Shown here: piece after piece, positions 33,313 through 41,501 of the stretch
Layout: every line of letters begins with the position of its first letter
Numbering within the stretch: the first letter of the stretch is position 1
Assembly (NCBI GenBank): GCA_965198875.1
Contig: CBDAPU010000001.1
Span: 1,922,001-1,986,000, forward strand
DNA length: 64,000 nt
From: CBDAPU01 sp965198875
GTDB lineage: Bacteria > Pseudomonadota > Gammaproteobacteria > Eutrophobiales > Eutrophobiaceae
Direction of reading: 5' to 3'
Notes under the pieces: model-generated
Told to the model about the DNA's origin: nothing
Databases searched by the model: none
Seen by the model: only the letters and a program-made list of their open reading frames with translations
Program-made: the position numbers and the translations under genes

Positions 33313-34263
33313 TCAATCGTCTATGACGACGCCCCAGGGAAACTCCCCCACTTTTATGGTTTTCACCACCTCATCGGTTTCTGTGTTGATAACGGACACA
33401 TCACCACTGACGCCGTTGGTGGAGACAATCCGCTTGCCGTCTTTTGACATGGCCAGCCCCCACACCCGCTGACCGACCGGGATCCCTTTTATCAACGCCA
33501 GATCATCGGCATGCAATACGAGCACTTGATTGGCGCGCCCGCCGGCCACATAGAGTTTTGTTTCGTCTTTACTCAAGAGCACGTCTTTGGGTTTCGCTTT
33601 TTCATTGGCGATCTTCTTAACGGCAATGACCTGGTGATTGATCATGTCGATCTTCTTCACCTCACCGCTGATCTCGGATGTGGAATAAGCCAGATCACCT
33701 TTTCTGTTAAAAACGGCGGCCCGTGGTCTGGCGCCAACGAGAATGTTGGCGATGATGTTATGCCCGGGCACGTCAATCACGTGCAGCATGTTTGTTGATT
33801 CGCTGGTGATGATAACGTGTTTGCCATCGGGCGATACGGCGACGCCTTCCGGTTCCAGGCCGACCTGGATCTCGGCCAGTTGCCGGCCTGTTTTGGGATC
33901 GAAGACGGATGCTTTGGCGTCATCTTCATTGGAGATATAAATATTACCGTTTGGGTGGACGGCGAAGGTTTCCGGGTCGGAGCCGGATTGGAACTTTCGG
34001 ATGACTTTAAGGGACGTCAGATCCACCACCGCAATGGCGTTCTCTTCACTGACCGCCACATAAAGCTCCGCGCCGTCAGGGGAGATCCCGATGCCTCTGG
34101 GCCTGTCGCCAACACGGATGGTCTCTTCCACTTCCAATGTGCTGCCGTTGATCACGGAAACATCATGACTGCGCTCATTGGTGACGAAGATCCGGTTGCT
34201 GGCGGCATGTGCAAGGTGGATCATGCAAAGGGATGACAAAACGGCCAAAATAACTTTTTTCAT
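33313..34263 (-). CDS. YVTN-type beta-propeller protein, PQQ-catabolism-associated
   Basis: About 316 residues from the ATG at 34263, which has GGAG seven bases upstream and a signal peptide ending AHA-AS; a longer frame to 34287 is less likely. The mature protein is seven repeats of the form VSVINGSTLEVEETIRVGDRPRGIGISPDG. Similar periplasmic propellers accompany PQQ-dependent alcohol dehydrogenases. The next gene, on the same strand, encodes the ABC-type binding protein of the same system. A role as a redox-partner scaffold or sensor is inference. Confidence 0.8.
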   Translation of the reverse strand: MKKVILAVLSSLCMIHLAHAASNRIFVTNERSHDVSVINGSTLEVEETIRVGDRPRGIGISPDGAELYVAVSEENAIAVVDLTSLKVIRKFQSGSDPETFAVHPNGNIYISNEDDAKASVFDPKTGRQLAEIQVGLEPEGVAVSPDGKHVIITSESTNMLHVIDVPGHNIIANILVGARPRAAVFNRKGDLAYSTSEISGEVKKIDMINHQVIAVKKIANEKAKPKDVLLSKDETKLYVAGGRANQVLVLHADDLALIKGIPVGQRVWGLAMSKDGKRIVSTNGVSGDVSVINTETDEVVKTIKVGEFPWGVVIDD

Positions 34264-34291
34264 GTATAACTCCAGGTTTATTTGCAAACAG

Positions 34292-35104
34292 TTAATTCAA
34301 ACAGCTAACGATACCAAGACTATCCACATCGCCGGGCTTGGCGATGCCACGTACCGGCGCCTCGCCAATGAGTTCTCCTTCTGCATCTGAGAGCAGGATC
34401 AGTTGCCTCAGTTGCCCGGTATCCCGAAAGGTCATGTTCAAGCCCTTTTGACCATCAAACGCCATCTCCTCTGATCTCAGATACTTGAGCAGGGCGTTAG
34501 CCGAGGTGATGCCCTCTCTCGCCACTGAGTCCGAGGTCATTTTAACCGCCGCCCAGCCGGCCCACGCATATTGATCCATGGACACAGAAAATCGCTTCCT
34601 GTAGCGTTTGTTTAAGTCCCTGGCCGCAAACTTCTTGAAGTCATCATGCCAGCCTGATGAATGCACCGGCTCCCCCGGGTTTTTTTGCAACCACTGTTGT
34701 TTTGCGTCATTTAACATCTTGTTACCGGGGATGACATGCAGCATATTCGCCGTGCAGGTTTGCCTGAGTGCATCATCGTGTATCGAGATGTTGAGGACGG
34801 GATGGTTTGGAAATGCGCTACTTAACCGCCGGAGCGTATCAGCATTTAAGGCGGCGATGATGGCGATATACTCATCCGCCTTGATATGGGATAGGTCGCT
34901 GTCGTCAAATCGCCTCAGGGAATAGGTCTGGCCTAGAAATCGCCCCTGTAAATTTGCCTCGATGATCCCCTGCTCAACGCCTTTGTAGGCGCTACTTTTC
35001 GCATCGCCTATAAAGGCATACTGAATTTCCACCTGCTGTGAAGCCACAGTCGAATGGTGAGCGATAAACAGGAGTATTGTCGCTGTGATGATCCGTATTT
35101 TCAT
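34292..35104 (-). CDS. ABC-type periplasmic substrate-binding protein of the PQQ-alcohol-dehydrogenase-associated family
   Basis: About 270 residues from the ATG at 35104, giving a signal peptide MKIRIITATILLFIAHHSTVAS; the frame extends to 35140. The sequence matches the branched-chain-binding-protein-like family found beside PQQ-dependent alcohol dehydrogenases: IQYAFIGDAKSSAYKGVEQGI near the start, NISIHDDALRQ in the middle, and DQYAWAGWAAVKM later. The usual ABC permease and ATPase genes are absent here. Together with the propeller protein 28 bases downstream it suggests that a quinoprotein dehydrogenase exists elsewhere in the genome. Confidence 0.75.
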   Translation of the reverse strand: MKIRIITATILLFIAHHSTVASQQVEIQYAFIGDAKSSAYKGVEQGIIEANLQGRFLGQTYSLRRFDDSDLSHIKADEYIAIIAALNADTLRRLSSAFPNHPVLNISIHDDALRQTCTANMLHVIPGNKMLNDAKQQWLQKNPGEPVHSSGWHDDFKKFAARDLNKRYRKRFSVSMDQYAWAGWAAVKMTSDSVAREGITSANALLKYLRSEEMAFDGQKGLNMTFRDTGQLRQLILLSDAEGELIGEAPVRGIAKPGDVDSLGIVSCLN

Positions 35105-35369
35105 CTGTAATGCCATATAAAAATCAGGGTTAGCGGTCAATAGGTATGAGGTTAATTGGGCGCAACAGTTCCGAATTGATATCTAGCATGGGGTATTTAT
35201 TTTTTCAGTATTTCAATATAGTTAAGAGCAGGTCTTAATAGTAATTATGTCAGGAGAAACTTAAAATCAACTATATCAAACATGATCTATTTTGATCCCC
35301 TGTGCGTAACTCGTGTATACTTGAGAGAGCAAACAACATAAAAATAACAGAAAACCCGGGAGAATGCGC

Positions 35370-35422
35370 CAGGAATGTTTCCTGATGATCCCTGTGGATT
35401 TTTGCAATTTTATCTTTATAAT
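35370..35422 (+). promoter_or_regulatory. Candidate promoter and operator of the AOR operon
   Basis: A perfect TATAAT lies at 35417-35422, 38 bases before the first start codon, without a good -35. Upstream, CAGGAA-TGT-TTCCTG (35370-35384) is a perfect 6-3-6 inverted repeat placed where an activator would bind. The rest of the 350-base gap from 35105 is AT-rich with no gene seen. Confidence 0.4.
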
Positions 35423-35459
35423 TTAATGCGGCAATAGCAATATGAGGGGGATTTAAGTG

Positions 35460-35936
35460 ATGCTGAGATCGCTTCAGATTGAACCAGAGAAATGCACGGG
35501 TTGTCTTCAATGTGAGATGGCCTGTTCCTACCAGGCCGAAGGCGTATTTAATCCGGCCAAATCCCGGATCAAGATATTTACTTTCCATGATGAAGGCCGT
35601 TTTGTGCCGTATACCTGTACCCAATGCAGTGAGGCCTGGTGTATGCATGCCTGCCCGGTAGAAGCCATCGTATTAAATGAGGAGACCGGTTCAAAAGACG
35701 TGTTGGCCGATGTTTGCGTGGGTTGCAAGGTGTGTACTATCGCCTGCCCTTTCGGCACGGTGAATTACGATCAGGACGCCAAGGTTGTCTATAAATGCGA
35801 TTTATGCGGTGGTGATCCGGAATGCGCCAGGGCTTGCCCAACTGCGGCCATCACTTATGTTGACGCAGAGCACACCGGCCTTGCGCGTATGCGTGCTCAC
35901 GCAGCCAAAAGCGCTGAATTCGATGCAAATCCATAG
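35460..35936 (+). CDS. Multi-cluster ferredoxin-like subunit of the AOR complex (AorA-like)
   Basis: About 158 residues from the ATG at 35460, nine bases after GAGGGGG; a GTG at 35457 is also in frame. Four [4Fe-4S] binding blocks are visible: CTGCLQCEMAC, CTQCSEAWCMHAC, CVGCKVCTIAC, and CDLCGGDPECARAC. The architecture matches the electron-transfer subunit (HycB/PsrB-like) that precedes tungsten AOR in Aromatoleum-type aorABC operons. It would pass electrons between the AOR active site and the FAD subunit encoded two genes downstream, in the cytoplasm. Confidence 0.88.
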   Translation: MLRSLQIEPEKCTGCLQCEMACSYQAEGVFNPAKSRIKIFTFHDEGRFVPYTCTQCSEAWCMHACPVEAIVLNEETGSKDVLADVCVGCKVCTIACPFGTVNYDQDAKVVYKCDLCGGDPECARACPTAAITYVDAEHTGLARMRAHAAKSAEFDANP

Positions 35937-35948
35937 GGGGGAGTAAAC

Positions 35949-37802
35949 ATGGCCTGGACTAGAAAAGTATTACGAATCAATCTGACTGCCGGCGTCTGTC
36001 AGGAAGAGCCGCTGAATATGGAATGGGCCATGCAGTATCTCGGACAGCGTGGCTTGGCGACAAAATACCTAACCGATGAGATCGATCCGAAATGTGACGC
36101 CCTGGGCCCGGATAACAAACTGATCATGACCACCGGCCCACTTACCGGCACCAATGCGTCCACTGCGGGACGTTATTCAGTGGTCACCAAGAGTCCCCTG
36201 ACCGGTTGTGTCGCCTGCTCAAACTCCGGCGGCTACATCGGCGCTGAAATGAAGGCGGCCGGTTGGGACATGATTATTTTCGAAGGCAGGGCGGCGAGGC
36301 CGGTCTATCTCTACCTTGAAAACGACAAAGCCGAGTTGGTCGATGCGGGCGATATTTGGGGCAAGTCGGTTTGGGAAGCCGATGAATGGCTGCATAAAAA
36401 GCACCAGGACCCACTGCTCAGGATTGCGGCGGTAGGCCGGGCGGCGGAGAAAGGCAACCTCTATTCATCGATTGTGAACGATATGCATCGGGCGGCAGGC
36501 CGCTCAGGTGTGGGTACTGTTATGGCCTCGAAAAATCTGAAAGCGGTGGCGATACGGGGCACAAAAGGCGTGGGCAATATTCATGACCCGGAAGCATTTA
36601 TGCAAGCCGTCAGCGAGGGCAAGAAGGTGCTGGCGGAAAATGCGATGACCGGCGAGGCCCTGCCTGCTTACGGGACACAGGCCTTGATGAATGTCATCAA
36701 TGAAGTGGGCGCCATGCCGACCCGCAACATGCGTGAGGTGCAGTTTGAAGGCGCACATAAGATCTCCGGCGAAGCCATGCGTGAGCCCAGGGAGAGTGAT
36801 GGAAAACCCAACCTTGTGACCAATGCCGGCTGTTTTGCCTGCACCATCGCTTGTGGGCGGATCTCAACCATCGATAAAGGCCATTTCTCTGTTGAGAACA
36901 AACCGCAGTACTGGGGCGCTTCCGGTGGTCTGGAGTACGAGGCTGCATGGGCGTTGGGTTCAGATACCGGTATAGATGATCTCGATGCACTGACCTACGC
37001 TAATTTCCTGTGCAATGAGGATGGTATCGATCCGATTTCGTTTGGCGCCACGGTTGCGGCGGCCATGGAATTGTATGACATGGGCGTGATTACCAAAGAG
37101 CATACCGGCGGTGTGGCGCTCAGTTTCGGCTCTGCTGAGGCCCTGTCCTGGGCCTGTGAAGTGACCTGCAAAGGAGAGGGGTTTGGTGTTGAGTTGGGCC
37201 TGGGTTCAAAACGGCTTTGTGAGAAATACGGTCATCCTGAATTATCCATGACGGTCAAAGGGCAGGAGTTTCCCGCCTATGATCCGAGGGGGATCCAGGG
37301 CATGGGTCTGGCTTATGCCACTTCAAATCGCGGCGCCTGTCATCTTCGAGGTTATACTGTCGCCTCCGAGGTGGCGGGGATCCCGGAGAAGACCGATCCT
37401 CTGGTCACGGAAGGAAAGGCGGAATTGGTCAAGGCATTTCAGGACGCCACTTCCGCCGTGGACTCCAGCGGCCTGTGCGTCTTCACCACGTTTGGCTGGT
37501 CTCTTGAAGATATCGCGCCACAGGTCAACGCAGCGTGTGAAGGTGAATGGACGCCCGAGACCATGCTTGAGGCTGGGGAGAGGATCTGGAACATGGAGCG
37601 TGATTTCAATATTTCCGCAGGCATTGGTGGCGATCAGGACACCTTGCCTGAGCGTTTGTTAAAAGACGCTGCAAAAACCGGTCCCGCCAAAGGCAAGGTC
37701 AATAACCTGCATGACATGTTGCCCCGGTATTATGAAATTCGTGGCTGGGATAAAAATGGCGTACCGACGCATGAGACGCGTCAGCGCCTTGGTTTGGGCT
37801 AA
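35949..37802 (+). CDS. aor: Aldehyde:ferredoxin oxidoreductase, tungsten-pyranopterin enzyme (AorB-like)
   Basis: 617 residues, the normal AOR length. The N-terminal domain starts TRKVLRINLTAG and contains TGPLTGTNASTAGR and the RAAGRSGVG pyranopterin-binding blocks. The [4Fe-4S] cluster ligands are Cys295, Cys298 and Cys302 (C-F-A-C-T-I-A-C), with Cys510 as the fourth. YDPRGIQGMGLAYATSNRGA is the conserved cofactor loop. The enzyme oxidises aldehydes to acids with a W-bis-pyranopterin. Ferredoxin, FAD and MoaD-like genes on either side mark a bacterial AorABC complex that can use NAD. Such enzymes can also reduce acids. Moco/Wco genes lie 11-20 kb downstream. Confidence 0.9.
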   Translation: MAWTRKVLRINLTAGVCQEEPLNMEWAMQYLGQRGLATKYLTDEIDPKCDALGPDNKLIMTTGPLTGTNASTAGRYSVVTKSPLTGCVACSNSGGYIGAEMKAAGWDMIIFEGRAARPVYLYLENDKAELVDAGDIWGKSVWEADEWLHKKHQDPLLRIAAVGRAAEKGNLYSSIVNDMHRAAGRSGVGTVMASKNLKAVAIRGTKGVGNIHDPEAFMQAVSEGKKVLAENAMTGEALPAYGTQALMNVINEVGAMPTRNMREVQFEGAHKISGEAMREPRESDGKPNLVTNAGCFACTIACGRISTIDKGHFSVENKPQYWGASGGLEYEAAWALGSDTGIDDLDALTYANFLCNEDGIDPISFGATVAAAMELYDMGVITKEHTGGVALSFGSAEALSWACEVTCKGEGFGVELGLGSKRLCEKYGHPELSMTVKGQEFPAYDPRGIQGMGLAYATSNRGACHLRGYTVASEVAGIPEKTDPLVTEGKAELVKAFQDATSAVDSSGLCVFTTFGWSLEDIAPQVNAACEGEWTPETMLEAGERIWNMERDFNISAGIGGDQDTLPERLLKDAAKTGPAKGKVNNLHDMLPRYYEIRGWDKNGVPTHETRQRLGLG

Positions 37803-37836
37803 TACCATTTCATAAAGAGAACACAGGTGTAGCAAC

Positions 37837-39099
37837 ATGGAACATGTCATTATCGGGGCTGGGCCGGCGGGCGTTATCGCGGCGGAGACATTGCGAAAGT
37901 ATGACCCGGCCTGTTCGATTAAAATCATTGGCGATGAGCCGGAAGCGCCTTATTCCCGTATGGCGTTGCCTTATTATCTCACTGATCATATTGATGAAGC
38001 AGGAACCCATCTTCGCAAGTCAGCCGCCCATTACAACGATAACAAGATCGAGATAATTCAGGATAGGGTTGAATCAGTTGCGCCAGATCCCCACACCTTG
38101 ACCTTGAAAAGCGGCGGTGCAGTTAATTTCGACAAATTGCTGATAGCAACTGGCTCCCATCCCATTCGCCCACCCATACCCGGGCTTGATCTCCCCGATA
38201 TCCATTCATGCTGGACGTTGGAAGATGGGAGAAATATCGCCGACAAGGCGAACAAAGGCGCAAATGTGATCCTCATGGGGGCCGGTTTTATCGGATGTAT
38301 CATCCTCGAAGCCCTTGCCTTGCGTGAAGTGAACTTGACCGTCATCGAAATGGAAGATCGCATGGTGCCCCGGATGATGAACCAGACGGCAGGCAACCTG
38401 ATTAAGAAGTGGTGCCTTGAAAAAGGCGTCAACGTACTGACTTCAACCAGGGTGGAAGGGATAGAGCAAAATGGCGAGGCGCTGTCCGTGAAACTGGATA
38501 GTGGTGAGGCATTGACGGCGGATATGATCATATCGGCGACCGGGGTGAAAGCGAATACCGGGTTTTTACAGGGCAGTGGTATAGATACCGATTTCGGCGT
38601 ACTGGTCAATGACAGATTGCAGAGCAGTCATGCTGATATTTATGCCGCCGGTGATGTGTGCCAGGGGAAGGATTTCTCCACTGATGAGTTTAATGTGCAG
38701 GCTATTCAACCAACGGCTGCCGATCACGGCAGGATTGCCGCCATGAACATGCTGGGTAAGGACATCCGTCATCAAGGCAGTGTGAACATGAATGTACTGG
38801 ATACGATGGGATTGATCTCCACTTCCTATGGCCTATGGATGGGCACTGAGAATAGTGAATCTACTGAGCTGACCGATGCAGGGCGTTATCGGTATACCTG
38901 CCTGCAATTCGAAGATGATGTGCTGGTGGGCGCACAAGCGTTGGGGTTGACCCATCATGTCGGCGTATTAAGAGGATTGATACAGACCAAGTTAAAGCTG
39001 GGGAAATGGAAAGATCACCTGTTACAGGATCCCACCAGAGTGATGGAAGCCTATCTTGGTGCGACGCAGTCGGTCGGGCATAACGCGGGAGTCCTGTAA
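37837..39099 (+). CDS. FAD/NAD-dependent oxidoreductase subunit of the AOR complex (AorC-like)
   Basis: 420 residues of the pyridine-nucleotide-disulfide oxidoreductase fold. The FAD motif is VIIGAGPAGVIAAETLRK, the NAD motif VILMGAGFIGCIILEALA, and the second FAD motif SHADIYAAGDV. It has no redox-active CxxC pair, like NADH:rubredoxin or nitrite-reductase-type reductases. It lies 34 bases after aor and should let the complex reduce NAD with electrons from aldehydes. It is soluble and cytoplasmic. Confidence 0.85.
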   Translation: MEHVIIGAGPAGVIAAETLRKYDPACSIKIIGDEPEAPYSRMALPYYLTDHIDEAGTHLRKSAAHYNDNKIEIIQDRVESVAPDPHTLTLKSGGAVNFDKLLIATGSHPIRPPIPGLDLPDIHSCWTLEDGRNIADKANKGANVILMGAGFIGCIILEALALREVNLTVIEMEDRMVPRMMNQTAGNLIKKWCLEKGVNVLTSTRVEGIEQNGEALSVKLDSGEALTADMIISATGVKANTGFLQGSGIDTDFGVLVNDRLQSSHADIYAAGDVCQGKDFSTDEFNVQAIQPTAADHGRIAAMNMLGKDIRHQGSVNMNVLDTMGLISTSYGLWMGTENSESTELTDAGRYRYTCLQFEDDVLVGAQALGLTHHVGVLRGLIQTKLKLGKWKDHLLQDPTRVMEAYLGATQSVGHNAGVL

Positions 39100-39114
39100 A
39101 TCAACCCATTTTCC

Positions 39115-39130
39115 TGATCTTCAAAGATCA
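39115..39130 (+). other. Intercistronic hairpin
   Basis: TGATCTT-CA-AAGATCA is a perfect 7-bp inverted repeat between the AorC-like and MoaD-like genes. No T run follows, so it is unlikely to be a terminator; a processing or stability element is possible. Confidence 0.35.
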
Positions 39131-39188
39131 TGTGCGTGATCTGCGTATGCCTCTTTAGCTTGCCGTCAACCTCAATCGCCAGCTTGTT

Positions 39189-39440
39189 ATGAAACTCACA
39201 GTAAAGTTCTATGCCGGCTTGAGTGACTACCTTCCAGCCGATGCACAAAACCATCAATTTGTCCTGGAAGTCTCCGGGGGAATGACTGCAAATGCGGTGA
39301 TCGATCAGTGCAAGGTTCCAAGAGAGCAGGCACATCTGGTGCTCTTAAACGGGGTATATGTCAAACCCGAAGACCGTGATCACACTGTTTTTAATGATGG
39401 GGATACCCTGGCGCTTTGGCCGCCTGTCATGGGGGGGTAA
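39189..39440 (+). CDS. MoaD/ThiS-family sulfur carrier of the AOR operon
   Basis: 83 residues with the beta-grasp pattern of MoaD: MKLTVKFYAGLSDYL at the start and the obligatory C-terminal Gly-Gly in LALWPPVMGG. It is distinct from the canonical moaD at 50869. Dedicated MoaD-like proteins are common in tungsten AOR operons and are thought to supply sulfur for the W-pyranopterin. There is no clear ribosome site, so it may depend on coupling with upstream translation. Confidence 0.8.
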   Translation: MKLTVKFYAGLSDYLPADAQNHQFVLEVSGGMTANAVIDQCKVPREQAHLVLLNGVYVKPEDRDHTVFNDGDTLALWPPVMGG

Positions 39441-39451
39441 GTCTTAAAAGA

Positions 39452-39742
39452 ATGCAGGAGTTCTCTTTAACACGGGAGATGTCCATCACACATGCGGATT
39501 TTTTTCGACTATTGCCCAAAGCCATTGCCAATGCGCCATTTTCCACACAACAAAACGAGATCAACATAGAGACGAATGAAGGCCGTGTGACTATCAGCCT
39601 GGCGGCCGAGTCTTTTAGAAAAATCGCTTCAATTCGACTACCCGTCACTAAAATCACCATGAAATTCAATGGCGTAACGGAAGATAAACGCGCTAAATTT
39701 CTAGCCAGATTCGACCTCGCCTATCAGAGGGGAGGGGGGTAA
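39452..39742 (+). CDS. Small AOR-operon protein ending in Gly-Gly-Gly, unknown function
   Basis: About 96 residues from the ATG at 39452, 11 bases after the MoaD-like gene; the frame is open back to 39416. The body (THADFFRLLPKAIANAPF, then NEGRVTISL, then IRLPVTKITMKFNG) looks like a small alpha-beta domain. The last residues are LAYQRGGG. A free C-terminal Gly-Gly-Gly directly after a sulfur-carrier gene is notable and might be activated like a ubiquitin-fold protein, but no beta-grasp homology is evident. No family is recognised. Confidence 0.55.
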   Translation: MQEFSLTREMSITHADFFRLLPKAIANAPFSTQQNEINIETNEGRVTISLAAESFRKIASIRLPVTKITMKFNGVTEDKRAKFLARFDLAYQRGGG

Positions 39743-40139
39743 TGTGTTGATTTCAAGGTGATGGGGCGAAGCCAGCCATGATAGAATGCCAAAGATAAGT
39801 CCTCGCCCTGCCTGAGCCAGGCGGCTCGCACAGCGAAAATACCGGCTGTTGCATAAAAAACACACTATTTCAGCCTATTTCAGCCCATAAAACACCTGTT
39901 GCAAAATCGCCTTTTGTGTTGAAATCACCTTGATTTTGTAGTAGTTTCCTCGCCGACTATGCAGAAGAGATAGCGGACAGAACGCCGTCTGCCGGGGCGT
40001 GCGGTATTGGTAGAAAAAATACACTGCTTTTTGCAGGTTTTTGGCTGGGGAGACCGAACTGAAATGCTTTTCTTTGCGGTATCGGCGTCTGATAAACAAC
40101 ATCTTTTAACTTTGTTATCCTTAACCTGAGGAGGAGATA
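39743..40139. other. Intergenic region before the porin gene; no gene seen
   Basis: About 400 bases with no credible reading frame. A 10-base inverted match (TCAAGGTGAT near 39752 and ATCACCTTGA near 39925) is present. The end of the region carries the porin ribosome site GAGGAGGAG. The porin promoter probably lies here but could not be placed. Confidence 0.4.
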
Positions 40140-41363
40140 ATGAAAACACACATAAGCAAGCTAACCACAACGCTGGGTATATATGCGCTGCTTGGGGTCT
40201 TCATCGCCCCTGTCAATGCGGCGATTGTTCTTGGCGGGGAGGATGGATGGGAAGTCAGCTATGGGGGCTTTGTTAATTTGTTCTATACCCAGAGCGACTT
40301 TGACTATGGCGATCGCACTGAGGACAGCGCCCATTTGAACGAAGGTCTGCTGCCTGGCTTTCACACCATGACCGTGAAAACCCCGGAGGTGAACGGCCTG
40401 AAAGGCACCAGCCAGATCACCTTTGCGGTGGACTCTTCCAGCGAGAAATCCAGCCGCCTGAATAAATCTGGTTTGTTCGGCACGACTTCCAACATTGATA
40501 TGCGTGAGGTGTTCTTCAACGTCGAAGGGGACTTCGGCACCATCAGTGTCGGCCGCACCCTGGCCCTGTTTATGCGCCAGGACATCCTCAAAGACTACAC
40601 CCTGTTCGGCGTCGGCGCCCTGGCCGGGCCGGATGGCGGCGGCACCGCCCTGGGGCGTATCGGCTTTGGGTATGTCTATCCGGACTTCCGCACCCGCTTT
40701 GTCTATCAGACCCCGGACGTGAACGGCTTTCAACTGTCCGTCGGGATCTTTGACCCGCAAGAGCCGATAGGGCCAGATGGGCTCGCTGCAGAAACCGACA
40801 CGCCACAGTTTCAGGCCGAGGCCACCTACAAGTCGGATTTTGACGGCGGCAGTTTCGGTATGTGGGCCAGCTTCCTGTGGCAGGAGCAGGAGATAACACC
40901 AGTAACGGGAATGATGGAAGCAGATGACAACATTATAGGCGGCGATATCGAATCGGTGGGCGTGAACTTCGGCGCCGAGGTCAATGCCGGGGGGTTTAAT
41001 GTGTCAGGCCACTACTACACTGGCGAAGCGCTGGGCACCTTGTTATTCAATGTTGGCGGCGGCAATGGTTTTACCTGTGACGCCACCATGTGTAGTGAAC
41101 ACGATAACGATGGCTATTACATCCAGACCGGCTACAAATTCAACGGCACCACTCTGTTGGGCGTAACCTACGGTAAATCCGAGCAAGACGCCTATAATGA
41201 CGCCGGTGATGGTAGAGTGGAAAACGAGCTGTGGACGGTGGGCGTCTACCATGACGTTAATTCCTGGTTGAAGGTGATCGCTGAATACAGCAACTATGAA
41301 AGCACCCAGCTTGGTTTAGCTGATGCGGATACCTTCTCTATCGGTGGTTTCCTGCTCTGGTAG
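40140..41363 (+). CDS. Gram-negative general porin
   Basis: 407 residues. A signal peptide ends PVNA-AI. The mature sequence is beta-rich with alternating hydrophobics, loops rich in Asp and Gly, and the terminal aromatic FLLW expected of a BAM-assembled 16-strand barrel. GFVNLFYTQSDFDYG and the constriction-loop segment DYTLFGVGALAGPDGG fit the bacterial porin_4 type. It is preceded by a strong ribosome site and followed by a strong terminator, so it is a single-gene unit. The substrate is unknown. Confidence 0.85.
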   Translation: MKTHISKLTTTLGIYALLGVFIAPVNAAIVLGGEDGWEVSYGGFVNLFYTQSDFDYGDRTEDSAHLNEGLLPGFHTMTVKTPEVNGLKGTSQITFAVDSSSEKSSRLNKSGLFGTTSNIDMREVFFNVEGDFGTISVGRTLALFMRQDILKDYTLFGVGALAGPDGGGTALGRIGFGYVYPDFRTRFVYQTPDVNGFQLSVGIFDPQEPIGPDGLAAETDTPQFQAEATYKSDFDGGSFGMWASFLWQEQEITPVTGMMEADDNIIGGDIESVGVNFGAEVNAGGFNVSGHYYTGEALGTLLFNVGGGNGFTCDATMCSEHDNDGYYIQTGYKFNGTTLLGVTYGKSEQDAYNDAGDGRVENELWTVGVYHDVNSWLKVIAEYSNYESTQLGLADADTFSIGGFLLW

Positions 41364-41385
41364 AAACGGCGAAAGGTTTTCAGAT

Positions 41386-41414
41386 AAAGGCACGCGCAAA
41401 TTGCGTGCCTTTTT
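41386..41414 (+). terminator. Rho-independent terminator of the porin gene
   Basis: A perfect 10-bp stem (AAAGGCACGC with GCGTGCCTTT), a seven-base loop and a T run. It lies 23 bases after the porin stop codon. It also argues against the TTG at 41418 as start of the next gene. Confidence 0.85.
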
Positions 41415-41501
41415 ATTTTGAAGGAAACCACCTCGCATCAAGTGATAGAGCTACCTGACAACCGCCGTCCACACCCGCCTATGACCCGGCCCGGATACAC
41501 A

